Position numbers and translations under genes: made by a program. Positions 63,668 through 64,000 of a stretch of 64,000 bases of DNA are shown piece by piece. Every line of letters starts with the position of its first letter. The first letter of the stretch is position 1. The notes under the pieces are model-generated. The model was not told the DNA's origin and ran no database searches. It saw nothing but the letters and a program-made list of their open reading frames with translations. This DNA is from Saprospiraceae bacterium (lineage in GTDB: Bacteria > Bacteroidota > Bacteroidia > Chitinophagales > Saprospiraceae), in contig JADKBO010000059.1 of the NCBI GenBank assembly GCA_016715105.1, forward strand, positions 248,001 through 312,000, read 5' to 3'.

Positions 63668-64000
63668 ATGGTTAACAAAGAAATTGCTTTAGATACTGAG
63701 GAAAAAATATGGAAAGCCGCAACCAAGGTTTTTGAAAGGGATGGCTATGCAGGTGCGAGAATGCAAGTTATCGCTGATGAAGCAGGTATTAATAAAGCAT
63801 TGCTCCATTACTACTTTAGATCCAAGGAAAAATTATTCGGCAAGATATTCATAGAAAAATACAACAAGTTCTTTTCTACGCTTGCCATTTTAGCAGATCA
63901 GGACATGGAGTTTTTTGAAAAAATAGACACAGTCATTGATTCCTACATGGAGATGCTACTCGAAAATCCAGAAATGCCCTCTATGTTGATCAACACCATC
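63668..64000 (+). CDS. TetR/AcrR-family regulator (cut by window end)
   Basis: The first 111 residues of a TetR-family repressor. The N-terminal helix-turn-helix reads IWKAATKVFERDGYAGARMQ and VIADEAGINKALLHYYFRSK, and the start of the ligand-binding domain follows (KYNKFFSTLAILADQDMEFF). The start at 63668 fits the promoter and operator just upstream. The gene runs on past 64000. In many Bacteroidota such regulators control an efflux operon downstream, which is not visible here. Confidence 0.92.
   Translation, partial: MVNKEIALDTEEKIWKAATKVFERDGYAGARMQVIADEAGINKALLHYYFRSKEKLFGKIFIEKYNKFFSTLAILADQDMEFFEKIDTVIDSYMEMLLENPEMPSMLINTI

Noticed and set aside
1..64000. tRNA or rRNA genes
   Set aside because: No T-loop/GTTCGAnTC signature with a cloverleaf or rRNA-like sequence was noticed by eye; a tRNA scan would be decisive.

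Overview
The window is AT-rich bacterial DNA that looks like a chromosomal segment of a Bacteroidota member, most probably from the Saprospiria (Saprospiraceae-like). Reasons: there is no consistent Shine-Dalgarno spacing before starts; several promoters fit the Bacteroidota form TTG-N20-TAnnTTTG; the gene content is typical (ExbB-ExbD-ExbD-TonB operon, short biosynthetic arginine decarboxylase with a deoxyhypusine-synthase-like partner, NIPSNAP, GH78 rhamnosidase, many lipoproteins); and the intergenic DNA is rich in quasi-periodic repeats. The class-level placement is inference.

Layout. 1-587 repeat-rich; 588-5.8 kb rimO, NIPSNAP, a small Cys-rich protein, ferritin, a LysM glucosaminidase and a DUF937 protein. 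5.9-8.3 kb polyamine operon (speA then a DHS-like gene). 8.5-11.0 kb TonB energising operon. 11.4-12.7 kb Lrp/AsnC regulator and a membrane protein. 12.9-14.6 kb a decayed insertion sequence with terminal inverted repeats, followed by a 1.4 kb non-coding tract holding a 607-bp non-coding element with 21-bp terminal inverted repeats. 16-20 kb SMR exporter, lipoprotein, SRPBCC protein, nucleotide pyrophosphatase and FKBP. 20.2-22.4 kb a dead AbiE toxin-antitoxin module lodged at a cytosine deaminase gene whose 5' end is duplicated on the other side. 22.5-25.1 kb Crp regulator, ICMT, membrane proteins. 25.2-26.7 kb a repeat cluster. 26.7-35.4 kb ketoacid dehydrogenase E1, YdeI-like protein, esterase, lipoprotein and rhamnosidase. 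36.5-41.4 kb a second, inverted copy of the non-coding element, then two tandem ssb genes, radC and recQ. 41.7-47.4 kb an antitoxin with a toxin remnant, AlkC, GNAT, serine hydrolase, and a GNAT relic plus IS630 relic. 47.5-51.3 kb a cluster of poorly known and membrane proteins. 51.5-60.8 kb M23 peptidase, fibre-like protein, esterase, ACC-deaminase-like enzyme, M1 aminopeptidase. 60.9-61.7 kb a repeat cluster with a minisatellite. 61.8-64 kb thioredoxin-fold protein without catalytic cysteines, DCC protein and a TetR gene cut by the window end.

Functional themes. The ssb-ssb-radC-recQ block and alkC form a DNA-maintenance section. Surface and secreted enzymes (rhamnosidase, two esterases, M23, M1, serine hydrolase, pyrophosphatase) fit a polymer-degrading heterotroph, with ExbBD-TonB powering outer-membrane uptake. 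A striking number of otherwise intact genes (recQ, rhamnosidase, M1 peptidase, serine hydrolase, esterase, fibre protein) are split by a single-base indel, usually in a short homopolymer. This may be residual sequencing error rather than real decay, and such genes are annotated here as one frameshifted unit.

The best candidates for undescribed biology are the non-coding TIR element, the quasi-periodic intergenic repeat clusters with a partly conserved order of motifs, the AbiE insertion scar, and the diverging ssb pair in which only one copy keeps the C-terminal interaction tip.
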